From Cryptococcus deneoformans JEC21 (taxonomy: Eukaryota; Basidiomycota; Tremellomycetes; Tremellales; Cryptococcaceae): DNA of 64,000 nt. Both the position numbers and the translations under genes were made by a program. Location: assembly GCF_000091045.1 (NCBI RefSeq), contig NC_006685.1, positions 1,534,701-1,598,700 of the forward strand, written 5' to 3'. This document shows, piece after piece, positions 49,210-60,993 of the stretch (its first letter is position 1; every line of letters starts with the position of its first letter). The notes under the pieces are model-generated. The model was not told the origin of the DNA. It saw nothing but the letters and a program-made list of their open reading frames with translations, and did not search any database.

Positions 49210-50602
49210 CTATTGGAAGGAAGAAGAAACATCGGGATAGACGTCAAACCTCCTTTGAACAGTAACAGGGATACTTCTTCTAGTAGTGGCGAGCAACTCC
49301 GGGTCTAGCACGTTTATATCAGCCGTATTTCCAGTTTGTCAAGTGGATTAACTCATAGCTTACCGATGTCGGCGTAGATAGTGGTGGGCTCATGGTCAGC
49401 CTCAACAACTACATCTCCGCTGTGTTACGTGCGTCGTTAGCCTACAAGTTCCCACCTATTCATATTCCCCAAAAGAGTGTCGTCATTGGCTTACACGGGG
49501 TTCACAACACTAGAGTGGCCATACTGTCGCAAGATATCAGATACGAGATCAAACGACACAGCAAATAAAGTAAACAATACACGTACAGCTTGGTAGGCGG
49601 CCTCTGGATGCCTAGCAGGCGAGCACATGGCGACATAAATCTCATTGTCCACAGCCCTGCATGACTTTATTTTAGTATCTCCCTCGTCTGTTGCGGATAC
49701 GAAGGGCCTTACCTCGCACGCTGAAGCAAAGTCCAGTGCATCGGACCGGTGGTTGTGTTGAACGCTGCGGGGTAGATCATGGCAATACAGCCTTGACGAG
49801 CGGCGATCATTGCCATCTCGGGGAAACGCTGTGTTTAGATAAACATGGTTAGTGTATGAATGAGAATATCCAGGCTGCATGGAAGAGAAGGTGAAAAGTG
49901 ACTTGCGATATCGTAACAGATACCAAGACCGATTTTGCCGAAAGGGGTGGTGAATGTGGTAAGGTGAGAGCCCCCTGTGAGAGTGTCTGACTCCTAAGAG
50001 GACTGTGAGCTTCGGAACAACTTTGATACTGTCCCTCACTTACCTTGAAGGTTTGTTTACCGGGAATGTCAATATCGAAGAGATGAACCTTCTGGTGGAC
50101 AGCAACGAGGGTGCCTACATCGTGATGACGAGGTTACTAATAAGTCTCCTCTATACGCAATAACACAGGACATACCTTCAGGATCGTAGACAGTACAAGT
50201 ATTGTAGATGTTGTCCGTCTTCTCATCTCTTTCAGGAATAGACCCTGTCTACTATCAGGCCCATTCCAACACCTGGGCAACGAACTTACCGCCGATCAAC
50301 CAGCATCCACTGCTCCTTGCCATCTCCCGAAGGGCCTTTATGGTTTCTCCTTCCTCACCTTCCTTCAAGCTCTTCCACTTGCTTCCAACTTCGGGTACCT
50401 TTTCGCTGTACTCTCTAAAGCTGCTAACGGCATAAGGAGAATTCCAAATTTCGGGAAGAACGATCAACTGGGGTTTAGGAGAGGAAGCAGCGGCAGAAGT
50501 GACTGCTTTAGCGGCAATTGAAATGTTGGAAGCTTTGGAGGCGGTGAGGCCGCCGAGCTGGAGAAGAGCAAGTCTGAAAGGGGTTGCCTGAATTTTGGCC
50601 AT
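49210..50602 (-). CDS. NIT3: Omega-amidase, nitrilase superfamily (NIT2/Nit3 type)
   Basis: About eight exons give roughly 310 residues. The Glu-Lys-Cys triad is complete: [25 protein letters not shown] and GIGICYDIRFPE. Flanking family text includes [10 protein letters not shown] at the N-terminus and [19 protein letters not shown] near the C-terminus. The enzyme hydrolyses the omega-amides alpha-ketoglutaramate and alpha-ketosuccinamate, or in the yeast form deaminated glutathione; which of these is right cannot be told by eye. There is no clear presequence from the chosen ATG (50602, MAKIQATPF). Confidence 0.9.
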
Positions 50603-51182
50603 GTCTGTTGGTTTGAACGTAAAAGGGAAGTATTATAATTGTTGACAAAGACGACCAAGAAGCGGACTGACCAACTCTTTCGGATGTACGCGATACTCGA
50701 TCCGATGATGTGATAAGGCAAAGCAAACCTTGCGAATTATTACTTACTTACCTCTTTCCATTAGATGCAGCAAGTGTGAGGGCGGCGTGTCAATGCTGGA
50801 ATGCAGATAAACGTGACAAAAAGAGAATCAGGCATGCATAGAGTGATGTTTCCGGTGCAATGGTCGGTTGTTGCTTGACTTAGTGGGCGACAGACAGGCT
50901 CAAACGTTTTTATCTGGCCATATGATAGGTATCAAATCAACATGTCATCACTCGTCCAGACTCAAGAGAATTGTAAGTAAGAGGTATATCGCAAAGTACG
51001 AAGTACTATGGTAGCTAATGAAATTGTGGTTAGGTGAAACTATTGTCCATAACAGTGCAAAAAAATAAATAAGTGAAAGGTCTCAATGGGACCAATTTGC
51101 TCAAGGCTCCAGAGCCTGATTCTCTGGAGATCTCCAATCTCTTCTAAATGCACTCTGTCAATCATTTTCCGACAGATTCTGC
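50603..51182. other. Intergenic region upstream of the omega-amidase gene
   Basis: 580 bp that must contain the omega-amidase promoter and the 3' flank of the GPI protein. No gene was found. Confidence 0.5.
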
Positions 51183-51930
51183 TTAGAGCGCGAGAACGCC
51201 GAGACCTGCACCAACGGCACCGAGCGCCAATGTCATCCATCCTCCAAGAATGCTGTCCATACCGATGGGCTGAGCTCGTGCACGAGCATTTGAAGAGGCA
51301 ACAGCCTCTTGAGCGGATGAGAAAACGGCAGAGTTGACAGCAGACTGATAATCGTTGTAGTTCTGGACGGTACCAGCAGGAACGTTGGCGGTGGCAACAG
51401 TGGGAACACTGTCATTGGTCAGTTCATGTAAGAAAACAAGATTAGAAGAGAGACTCACGTGGTAGTAGGAGCAGTCCAAGTGTAGTCAGTCCAATATCCA
51501 TTACCGGTGTCGACCCAGTAAGTGGTAGTCCTCATAGGGGGAGGAGTGGAAGTGGTTGTGGTTTCCGCTCCCACAACCCGTGGACTGTGCATTCGTTAAA
51601 GCCTAATCGAGAATCTAGACGACTGAGTCACTTACGTCGTGGTAGTAGTCCTCTTTGCCGAAGTTGACTTAGAAGACGATGTGCTGGTTTCATCATCACC
51701 ATTACTAAAGATGGTACTCAAAGTCGATGTGATGGTGGCACCCCGTGCATCGGTAGTCATGGAGATGACAAGAGTGTTGCCATCCTGTTAACACAGTTAG
51801 CGCTTCAATGGCACAAATTCTCCATGGCAGATTGACGAACCTCGACATCAAGAGTGGTAGTCATTCGCTGCGCAAAAACTGAGGTCGCGAGGAAGAGGGT
51901 AGCAAGGACAGCAGAAGGTGTAAATCGCAT
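51183..51930 (-). CDS. Small secreted, probably GPI-anchored, Thr/Ser-rich protein
   Basis: Four exons give about 195 residues. The N-terminus MRFTPSAVLATLFLATSVFA is a clear signal peptide. The middle is extremely Thr/Ser-rich (O-glycosylation likely). A GYWTDYTWTAP aromatic patch stands out. The C-terminus ends with the hydrophobic GGWMTLALGAVGAGLGVLAL and no basic tail, as expected of a GPI signal. No enzyme domain is present. It is likely a cell-wall or plasma-membrane surface protein of unknown role. Confidence 0.82.
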
Positions 51931-52580
51931 TTTAAAAGTGGTGCCGGGGTAGCTAGTGTTGCAGAATGATGAATGCTAAGACTCTTGTTGACACTTGAGT
52001 ACTAAACTTGACTGCGCAATGAGCAGGTGGTCGAAGGAAGGGTCGTTACAGTGATACGATCAATGGATGATGGGATAATTCGTCTGAGCTTGTACCTAGG
52101 GAGATTTTAAAGTCGCTAACACGTGCTGAGGGACAGAAGAGGTGTGTTGGCAGTGATGGGAGCAGGAACAGGTGTGATGGGAGACGCGATAGGTCGATGT
52201 CGTTCTGTCACCACACGTTGATATAAGGGATTTGTACCGTAGTAGAGATGGATTGAAGTATGTGGCTGGTAAGGCAGTGGATTTAAAGGCGATTGTGGAC
52301 GAGTTTGGGATTAGCCGGGAGGTGGATGTTATGGGAAATCGAGAATTGAAAGCGAAGAATAGCCAAAGGGAAGCGGAGGGCGGTGCGTCAATTCCCACAA
52401 ATAAGGTCTTTCTGCAATCTTGTAATACAATCCCAAATTTTCTAATGACCCATTACAAAATCCATTACTCCAATAAGGGAGCAGTTACAAAAATAAACAC
52501 TAGCGTCATTCCGCCCTCGGCGTTTTCTGTTGTGGCACTTATCTCCCTCAACCTCCCCGCTTAGTATTACGTCTTGACTG
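51931..52580. other. Intergenic region with an unexplained open frame
   Basis: 650 bp between the GPI-protein start and the 3' end of the Clr2-like gene. A plus-strand frame is open here (see separate entry). The part next to 51930 is the GPI-protein promoter. Confidence 0.5.
52193..52564 (+). pseudogene. Open, ATG-poor frame: possible gene fragment
   Basis: A plus-strand frame stays open for about 124 codons between TAG (52190) and the stop at 52562-52564. Its first half has ordinary charged protein composition (GLKYVAGKAVDLKAIVDE; FGISREVDVMGNRELKAK). The first ATG is well inside (in DVMGN) and the second half looks random. No partner exons were found. It may be a fragment of a duplicated gene, or a chance frame. 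Confidence 0.25.
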
Positions 52581-55292
52581 TTACTCCTTCGTAATGTTTC
52601 CTCCTCCATCACCAGCCTCCTTGTCCTGACTTTCCTCGGATCTTTTCCCAGGTACTGGTAGCCCTAACACTTCTCTCATGGATTTAACATAGAAAAACAT
52701 CATGTCTTCCTCAACCTTCAGCGGCGAATCCTGCACAATTTGAATTAGATCGCCTATTGACATTTCATCAGTGCAGCTCCCAGGGCTTTGATGAAAACGG
52801 ATTTACGTTTCCATTTCATAGTACCATGACACGCCGCTTCGGATCCTGGTCTTAATCCCATAATAGCATACGGGTGATTATTGGGCTCGAGTCTTCCTGC
52901 TGTTTCCTCACGTCTTTTGGGATCCATATACCAATTTTGCTTGTCCGCATCGAGAAAATCGGGATGTATACGACCGGCCAGATCTACCTGCTATCAGATT
53001 GTTTTCCAAAATGATGACATGCGGACCCACCAGAAATTTCACACATCGTCTCACTGTCTTCTGGATTGAGTTGCCTGTAAGCGTACCCCTCAGGCGCATG
53101 ATACCCAAACACAGCAGGTATTTGCCCTGAACCTTCTTCTCCTGTAAGCACATTCAAATATCCGCTTTCTGGGTCTGTCGTTTCCTCGTCACTGAGCTTG
53201 GCAATCTCGTAGAGATCACCATAGAGCATGCAATTGAAAGCAACTGAACGAGAATTGGAATTTCTTTCTATTTCTATTTTACTGTAAAACTCGTATTAAC
53301 TTTGCAAGAGATTTCTGACTTATGGCACCTACCTGATCCGCATTGTGACACCACGCTCAGAAGCTCCTTCAGATGGGGGAGGGAAGTTCTGGTTTTGGGC
53401 GTAGGTTTTCCGATTTGCCTTTAGTCTGACCATGTCCTCGAGCCATATACGTTCTCCACCCCAAAACAAGCCCTATAATGATGTTTAATGATGTTTAAAC
53501 AGCGGGTTGCGAGAACATGAGGGAAACAAACCTGGTAAAAAATCTTTTTCCCAGATTTCAGAGCCTTCAAATCTTCATCTGACAGGTCTGGGTCGTCCTC
53601 TAACGGTTCAATTCTATCTGTCAAGGTCCAGCACTTGCCGATGATCTGTGTATATTGTTAGTGTTAATCCTCTTTCGGTACTGCGGTGCGAAGTAAACTC
53701 ACCCCAGCAACCCTCAGGGCAAACGCAAACTTGGTGACAACCATGTCCCAATCCTTCATTTCTGTGAACTTGATTTTTTTGGCCCACTTAGTACCCCAGC
53801 CAGGTGGTTCTTTGAGAATCTTTTCCACCTCCTTTAGACTTTTCCCTTGCTTCTTTATCTCTTCTGCTTGCTTCTTCGCATCTTTTCTTAATGCGTGCAT
53901 TGCTTGTTGCCCCACAGCATCATAAGCTCTAGGTCCACCGTTGAGTTGGTCTCCGCCTAACCAAGGTATCATGTCCTTTGGATCCATAATTACTTCATCG
54001 TAGGGACTAAAAATGCCCAAGGGCCGGATATGATAGGCATAATATTGGATAATCATCTGAGTCATTTTGGGAGAGGGTCCGGAAGGGCCGACTGTGCGAA
54101 CTTTAAGTTCAACGGTGCTTACGAGTCCGGGCCAATGCGTCAGAGGTCGAACATCAGTCGACTCCGGTGGTTCGTCAGAAGGCATGATAGTGTCTATCTT
54201 ATACCAAACCAATTCTCCTTTTCCTGTTTTGAGGTCAATTTAGAGACCCAATTTTCCACTTCAACTTACGGAATCTTCTTCCTTGGGTTAATTCCGCTGC
54301 CCGATCTGGTACTATCGAAGGTATGGTATCTTTATCATCTGGATCTTGTATATCTTCTTCTAGATCTTCTTGCTCATCCACTTGCTCTTTCAGCTTGGTC
54401 TCTTGAACGACTCGTGCAGTCTTTAACCTTGGTTCAGATACGGGAGCTACCCACTCTTTCTCTTTTCCTTTTCCTTTTCCTTTCCCCTTATCCTTCTCAT
54501 TTTCTCTGTCCGTGTCATCGCTATCTGTTTTAGGCCTTTTAGCTAAAGCTTGAGCCGCGGAGGGGGAAATAGATGGTAAAGGGCGTTTGGGGGCCGCGGG
54601 AAGGGATTGCCGAGCTTTGATCTTTTTCCCAGCTTTGCTGTAAGGGCATCCACACTACTCTCTGATAAGCGATTCTGAAGCTAGTCAAGTAAGTATAGGC
54701 CGTACCTTTGAGTGGTCTAGGATACTCTTAGAAGTATCGAAGAGCCAAACAGCATGAGGTTCAAATTCCCTGGTACTTCGAAACTATCAAGCACACCAAA
54801 TGGAATAACGATGTTAGCTATATTCTAAGTAGCCTCGTGAATTGATAGAAACGCACTCTGAGAGCATTTGATGAACCCTATGGCCATGTTATATGTCAGT
54901 TCATACTCGGCACACATTCCAAGATTCATACAGACAAAAACATAGAAATCAGTTCGTAACGATCCATCGGGTTGCTTCTTCCTATGTGCATATATCTTGT
55001 ATCCCTCGGGTAACGGCATTCTCTGCTTAGTCGCTATGCTTTTTATCAGCCTCGCTTTTCAATTTCCTACTTTTCATTACATCTCAACACACTGACCATC
55101 AATTTCGAGGCCCAGAAACTTGATAATTCCCTCCGCTGTCTTCTGCTCATACAATTGATACTTCGGATCATTGTCGGGAACTTCCTCAAAATACCAGTCA
55201 CTTGCTTTTGGTGGTGATGTCTGGGGCCAGCGGGATTTATCGCCGTCTGTGCGAGGCCATACTAGTGCTGGATGGGACGCTTTCCCTGGCAT
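52581..55292 (-). CDS. CLR2: Clr2-like transcriptional silencing protein
   Basis: About ten exons give roughly 750 residues, starting at ATG 55292 (MPGKASHPALV). The N-terminal part has WPRTDGDKSRWPQ, then GIIKFLG, a YFRS/HAVWLFD segment and a cysteine motif SKCGCPYSKAGKK; that frame needs an acceptor near 54680. A basic linker follows (PAAPKRPLPS; KDKGKGKGKGKEKEW). A helical insert has DAKKQAEEIKKQGKSLK. The C-terminal domain reads IFYQGLFWGGERIWLEDMVR, the distinctive pattern of the Clr2 transcription-silencing family. In fission yeast Clr2 is part of the SHREC deacetylase/remodeller complex in heterochromatin. Family assignment is fairly secure; the role in this yeast is inferred. Confidence 0.72.
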
Positions 55293-55456
55293 AATCGTTG
55301 GATTGCCCTCTTTCAGAGTATATCACTTATGAACGCATCCTTTGGTATAGCACGAGTGTAAAAGGAGATACCATTTATTGACATCTTTCGTTCGTTCGTT
55401 CTATAGGACGGCATGAAGCAAGAAATAATTAATTAAGTGTTTTTTCTAAGACAACA
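55293..55456. promoter_or_regulatory. Compact bidirectional promoter, CLR2-like / uL14m
   Basis: Just 164 bp separate two divergent start codons, the tightest divergent pair in the window. Both promoters and 5' UTRs must share this short stretch. No named site was seen; an ATTAATTAAG stretch lies near 55428-55437. Confidence 0.6.
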
Positions 55457-56193
55457 ATGCGGACATCGCCGAAACGAGGGAAAATGTCGAAAAAGCCACT
55501 CACTCCATCCTCCTCATCAATTCCATCTCCTCTTTCTTTAAACGAAGCATTTCATCTCATCATCTCAAACTGGGGCGGGACTCTAGCCAAAATGATTGGA
55601 TTGAAGGGTATTCTCAATGTGAGCTTTGTTCCCTGATGAAGAATGGCTATTAATGCTCTGTAGGTTATTGACAACACCGGAGCTCTCAAGGTTGAATGCA
55701 TCAATGTCTTGAAAGTCAAGACAAGACTAAAGTCCACTGGCTTTGCCACTGTTGGTATGTCGTATCAATGCATTAGCTACTTTCATATCCACTGATTTGT
55801 ACATACAGGGGATGAGATTGTTTGTGTCGTCAACAAAGCCCGTCCTATCCCCGCCAACGAAGTCGTCAAGAATCCCAATGCCTCATCCAACATTCAAAAA
55901 ATCCGCAAGGGCGATATACGACGAGCAGTAGTTGTGCGCGTGAAGAAGACCACTCAACGGCCAGATGGAAGCGTGGTCAGATTCGATGATAGTGCTGCGG
56001 TTTTGTTGAACAACAAGGGTGAAATGTTGGGCACAAGGATTGTTGGGCCTGTGGCGAGCGAGTTGAGAAAGATTAAGGGCGGTGCGGGCAGCGGTGGAAG
56101 ATGGGAGAAGATCGTTATGCTGGCGCCCAAAGTAGGTCAACTGTCGAAAAACTAGTTCGATGTTCGTTACTGACATGTCTTAAGGTTGTTTAA
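55457..56193 (+). CDS. MRPL38: Mitochondrial ribosomal protein uL14m
   Basis: Four exons give about 195 residues. The bacterial-type uL14 core is clear: [64 protein letters not shown], and the final VMLAPKVV. The N-terminal extension [14 protein letters not shown] is basic, fitting an import signal. I end the protein through a 53-nt intron (56132-56184, with a CTGAC branch site), giving APKVV; without splicing it would end VGQLSKN at 56155. APKVV fits the family better. The ATG at 55457 was chosen over an internal one at about 55590. Confidence 0.88.
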
Positions 56194-58476
56194 AGATAGT
56201 ATTAGCTTTCAGGATCCTTCCTTATGATTCATGCCCTGAAAATGTTGTCTACCTTACATTCCAATAAATAAATTGCCAAACCCAGCCTTCTAGATTTGCA
56301 TCAGTCTTTGGATCTGATAATATGCCTCAGTTTCCAGACGGACTTTTGACGCCCAACCGCTTTTGAAGAATTAGTCGGCTTTATGAACTTCCAAGTAAAG
56401 GACTCGGGGGCTATGCTACTAATTGATGGGTAGAGAACGTTATAACTGGATATTCGAGGAGCACATTCAATTAGCAGTAATTAACGCTCAACTTTGTGTT
56501 ACGACCTGCCACCGGCCAACCTGGATCTTTCAAATGCTTAGTAAATCTTTCCGGTCTTAGAGCTTCATCAGCCACGGGGCAGTCAGACGGGACCGTATCC
56601 ATTGTTATCTTTGTTACCGTCCTGGATGAAACCGAATAGGCAGTCTGCAACTCAAAATGCTTCCATCTCGTCATGGATGACGGAATTCTTTTACCTTTTG
56701 AACTTGCATAAACTATGAACTTCTGGCAAATAATACGCATATAAATCCGGTTTAATCCTGAAGTTCTACTGCCATAGTCCCATAAGAGGAGACACCTTAT
56801 TGGACATGATCACAGATCACAAAATGTGTCACTTGAATTGGGTCGTCACCACATCGTAATGAAGATGATTACATATAGTACGTAGATAAGCGAGTACATC
56901 TGTAAGTGCAGTAACTGGTAAAGCATCAGTTGAGACCCTACCGGTCAATGACTCTGGGAGACTGAGAAGTTTTATACTGTATTGGATGGTGGTGGCAGTG
57001 TATGCACGCAGTACGTAGTGCTCAATGAAATATGTAAGTAGTACGTTACAACCTCAGATGCCGACCATTCATATGAGTGCCACATTTTCAAACGCCGAGG
57101 AGACTCAAATCTTCCACGTCATGAAAACATAAATCGTTTATCGATTGTGCCTGATGAGTGGAGGACGATCATGACAAGGAACCAAACAACCCGCTTTCAG
57201 TTGTTAGTGAACACAACTTGCAGAACAATTCATTGATGAGGGAAAGTAGGTAAAGCTTCAAACGGAAAGCACAGAAAAGAGGAATTTCTCATTGTCACTA
57301 GAGATTGTTCTATACCTCTATGAAAGATGCAGGCGGTCAGAGGTGATGAAAGTCCACTGCAGACCTTCCCCAGCATTCTACGCGCCGTCGGGTCTCACGT
57401 GAGTGTCTAAACTACCACCACTTAACTTCTGAGAACTCCCAGCAGACTAGAGCACTTGGTACCGAAACTAAAAATCCATACCTTGAGTAGCCAATCCTTT
57501 ATCAGAAGCTAATGTTTTGTGTGTTCAAGCCCTTGGAAGGGGAGCGCGTACAACCACTCCTGGAATGAACAAACTGGTGGAGGTATATCGGGACTTGGAA
57601 TATCGAATGGATTGGCCAACGATGGACCTTCCTACCTTTATATGGCAAAGGAAGTTAAATCATTTCCTTTGGATCTCAAGGATGCATAGACGATCTTCTG
57701 CAGCTCAGTAGAAGTAAAATAAATAGCTGCAGGTGGCAGATGTCCCTTCGTGGGTTTGTTCTTGTTAGGTCGCATGGGAAATGATTGATGACTGTCGCAA
57801 ATCTCTTTCTCACACCGTCTTTCCGTAACGGCCGAGCAGCAACACTTGGATTATGCCACAAAGCGTCCTCTATTAGTCAACACCTACCCTGTGAACATAC
57901 ATTGTAAGTTCGGAAACAGGCTTATGACTCTCACACTTCTTCGGGATTATACATCAGCTTACCGGCGTTTTCGAAGCCTGCGTGGGTGGAAGAAGTGGAT
58001 CAAAGTCACGTGACCATTACATTCTTCTCCCATTTGACGACTTTTTTCCCTATGTATGGGATATTGTAAGGACATCATAAATGCGGCTAGCCTCTTATGC
58101 ATGCTTGGGAACAAAAAAATCCTTCCCAAGTGTTGGTATGCATGAGGTATGAGTTTTCAAAGTAAATGAGGTATTTTCTTGTTTTGATTCCTTACGCAGA
58201 TTGAGCAGGTCACCAGCGCGGCGCAGATATAATCAGACACCCCCAAAGCCTTCCATCTCTTTCCCCATAACACTCCCATCTTCAACAACTCTCAACTTTT
58301 ATTTTTTCAAGGTAAGCTGACGTCTCTTTCGTCTGCCAAAGGTTTATAAATGCGCCAGACTACTTCTCCCTGTGACTAGAAAGGCGACGCTAACAAATCC
58401 TTTCCTTTTCATTGCCATCTCTTCCCCTATCAGCCATTTGCCACTTCTCACAAACAACTGTCATACTTGAATCATC
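56194..58476. other. Gene-free interval of about 2.3 kb
   Basis: This lies between uL14m and histone H1. Nothing coding was recognised: frames at 56471-56740, 57517-57711 and 57676-57861 have no domain. GTACGTA-like elements recur (about 56880, 57010, 57040). The right end must hold the H1 promoter. Confidence 0.5.
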
Positions 58477-59660
58477 ATGGCCCCTGTCAAGAAGACTGCT
58501 GCTCCTCCCAGGAAGGCTACTACTCACCCAACTTTCCTCTCTATGATCCAAGTAAGTTCATGTTTTGTCATTCGTGTATGGTTAAGATTCTTTCCCACGA
58601 GATTGCGGGCATGTCTACATTTTGGCCCTTCACTGGTCCATCCTAATAGGAGTGGCAAAACGGCCTTTGAATGGCTGTTAATCGTCAATTGAGCCATCTG
58701 GAGCGACTCTTCGTCGCATCTTTGCTCGAATAATTATGACATTCCCATGCGGGGCTGCACAGGCGATCTTACCCGGTTACTTCCGCCGATGTAGATCTCG
58801 CTTTGTTTTTGGTTACCCAATGTACAATGCCAAGCGGAGGGAAAGCATCAATGATTTATTTTTCTATCCAGTTCAAGGGTTACTGCTATTATGCGCAGTT
58901 CGCATATATGCATACCCCACTGGCGATAGATTTAAATTTAAGGTGTATAGCCATAATCTTTATTCTGCCTGGAAAGATAAAAAAAATAGAAGGGCTTGTG
59001 CTGATTACTTTCATCACAGGAATGCATCGCCCAGAACAAAGGGGATGCTCGAAAAGGTGTCTCTCGACCTACTATCAAGAAGTAAGTCGATCACAGAGCT
59101 TAGTGGGTGTCACGTCTGACTGGAGGTTACAGATTCCTCGCCGACAAGTACAAACTCGACATGAGCTCCGCTGCCAACATCAGCAACTTATCGAACGCCA
59201 TCAAGCGGGGTGCTGAAAAGGGCCAGCTTACTCTTCCTAGTGGGATTGCTGGTCGAGTGAAGGCCGGTGCCAAAGTTAGTAAAGTTGCATTATCAGTTTC
59301 TGGAACATGCACTGACTTATCTTGCAGAAGCCTGCTCTTGTTCACAAGAAGTCGTCTGCTGGCAAGGAGAACGTTGCTCCTAAGAAAGCTGCAAGTACCG
59401 AGACTAGAAAGCACGCAGTTAGGAAGGGTGTTACTGCTCCCGCTGCCATCAAGGCCGTTCCCACGAAGAAGCCTGTGGTGAAGAAGGTCGCTCCTGCTGT
59501 CAAAAAGACTTCCGCCTCTAAGAAAGTTCATACGCGTGAGTTATTACCGTTTGCCGAGTGTGTATCCATGTTGAACATTGTTATAGCCAAGGGCGCTGTT
59601 GTTGTCCCTGAAAAGGCCGCCCCTAGGAAGAAGGCTGCTCCCAAGAAGGCAGCCGCCTAA
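58477..59660 (+). CDS. Linker histone H1
   Basis: Five exons give about 195 residues. The winged-helix globular domain is THPTFLSMIQECIAQNKG, then KGVSRPTIKKFLADKYKLD and NAIKRGAEKGQLTLPSG. The tail is Lys/Ala/Pro-rich (KKAAST, KKPVVKKVAPAVKK, APRKKAAPKKAAA), typical of H1. Both halves are intact. The first intron (58552-59018) is 467 nt, by far the longest found in the window, while the rest are near 50-60 nt. H1 binds nucleosomal linker DNA and compacts chromatin. Not having histone-type single-exon organisation is normal for fungi. Confidence 0.93.
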
Positions 59661-60993
59661 AGGATTGGACAGATCACTACGGTAATAGCATGATATCTGT
59701 ACTATAATACATTCTCCAATTTAGTTGTCCGTAATTATTTTTTCTGAGTATCTTCGTTTTTGCCTTCTCGTTCATAGCTTTGAGTGTATTGTATGCAACC
59801 TCTTGTTGTCTTTATGGAGCTATCAGTTCATTTGTCTATTGCGATTCTGTTAAAAAGGAACTCGCTGATAGCTTTCATTATTCACTGGTAGTTCAAATAC
59901 TTATACAGACAATCCGCTGGGTGACTTGTCGTCAGACATGTCTCCCAGTGATACGTATGTTACAACATGGAAAGGCAGTGGTGATTCGACATTGAGTACG
60001 TACTACGCGTAATGAGCAAGAAGTTTGTTTTTCGTGTCATCGCCTTCCTCTCCACTAGTAATGCGGTGTTTAATTATACCGTAGGATCAACAAGGGGCAG
60101 TATTATCCTCATATTAGTATAATCTGTATAATATTTATTGAAGGATAATGATGAGGAAGCGAGCGAGATTTCAAGCTACAGAAGACCTTTCGCATGTCGA
60201 TCGTTAGTTGCACGACGTCGATATCATTGGTTGTTTGGGGTACGATGCTTTCTTTTGGGAGGCTGAAGTCTATCCGCCAGTTTTCGACCGTTGAGTAGCG
60301 TGCAGTCGTATTGTGGCATGTGATGTGCATCCTACTGCGTGACATTGCCTTCTTCCTTCTTCAGCCTCTGGCCTGAAGCCTTGGATTAATTTGCACGTAC
60401 GCACGTTTTCAACTAACCTCCTCTTCTCTCTGTCCTCTGTTCATTCCTCCTCGTGACCACTGTTCGGTCTGGGATCTCGACTTGAGGGAGCAAGGCAAGA
60501 AGACGGATTGCTAAAAATGGTGATTGGGGATAGGGCTTTCAAGAAGCCGGAAAGCACGGCCTACGTACAGTGCCCAGAAGCCACGGCCAGAACCCAGAAT
60601 GAAGACCAAACGCAGCAGCAAGGAGCAAAACAAACGGGATTAATCAGGCACAAGGCGTTAGAACCAGTAAGTAAAAACCACTTTCTTCTTCGGAACGGCC
60701 CGAACTTCTCCAGCCGTGCCTTTTCCAGCTCAACTTTCAAAGGCGCGGGGCCACAAAATTACAGTTTCGGCAAATCGCTTGAAGATGAAAGAAAGGTGTG
60801 GAGTCGTGGATAGAGTGGACCAGAAAGGCAGATGAACCATGCAAGCCTTTCGACAACAAGGATTAATTGCTGTTATGAAACTTTTAATAGGAGCCAATGG
60901 TATATAAGGCCGCTTCTTCCATTCAATTTTATTTCCACTCCCAGCTCCTTTCACATCCAAGTCACTTTTGTACCCTCTTCACAACTTTTAACC
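59661..60993. other. Intergenic region of about 1.3 kb
   Basis: H1 3' flank plus the promoter of the SDR gene. A plus-strand frame at about 60516-60813 (VIGDRAFKKPESTAY) has no recognisable domain and is probably spurious. No RNA gene was found. Confidence 0.5.

Noticed and set aside
57342..57435. C/D box snoRNA (GTGATGA ... CTGA)
   Set aside because: No terminal stem and no C'/D' pair; probably chance.
60516..60813. ORF beginning VIGDRAFKKPEST
   Set aside because: No domain, no splice support, and it lies in the expected SDR promoter region.
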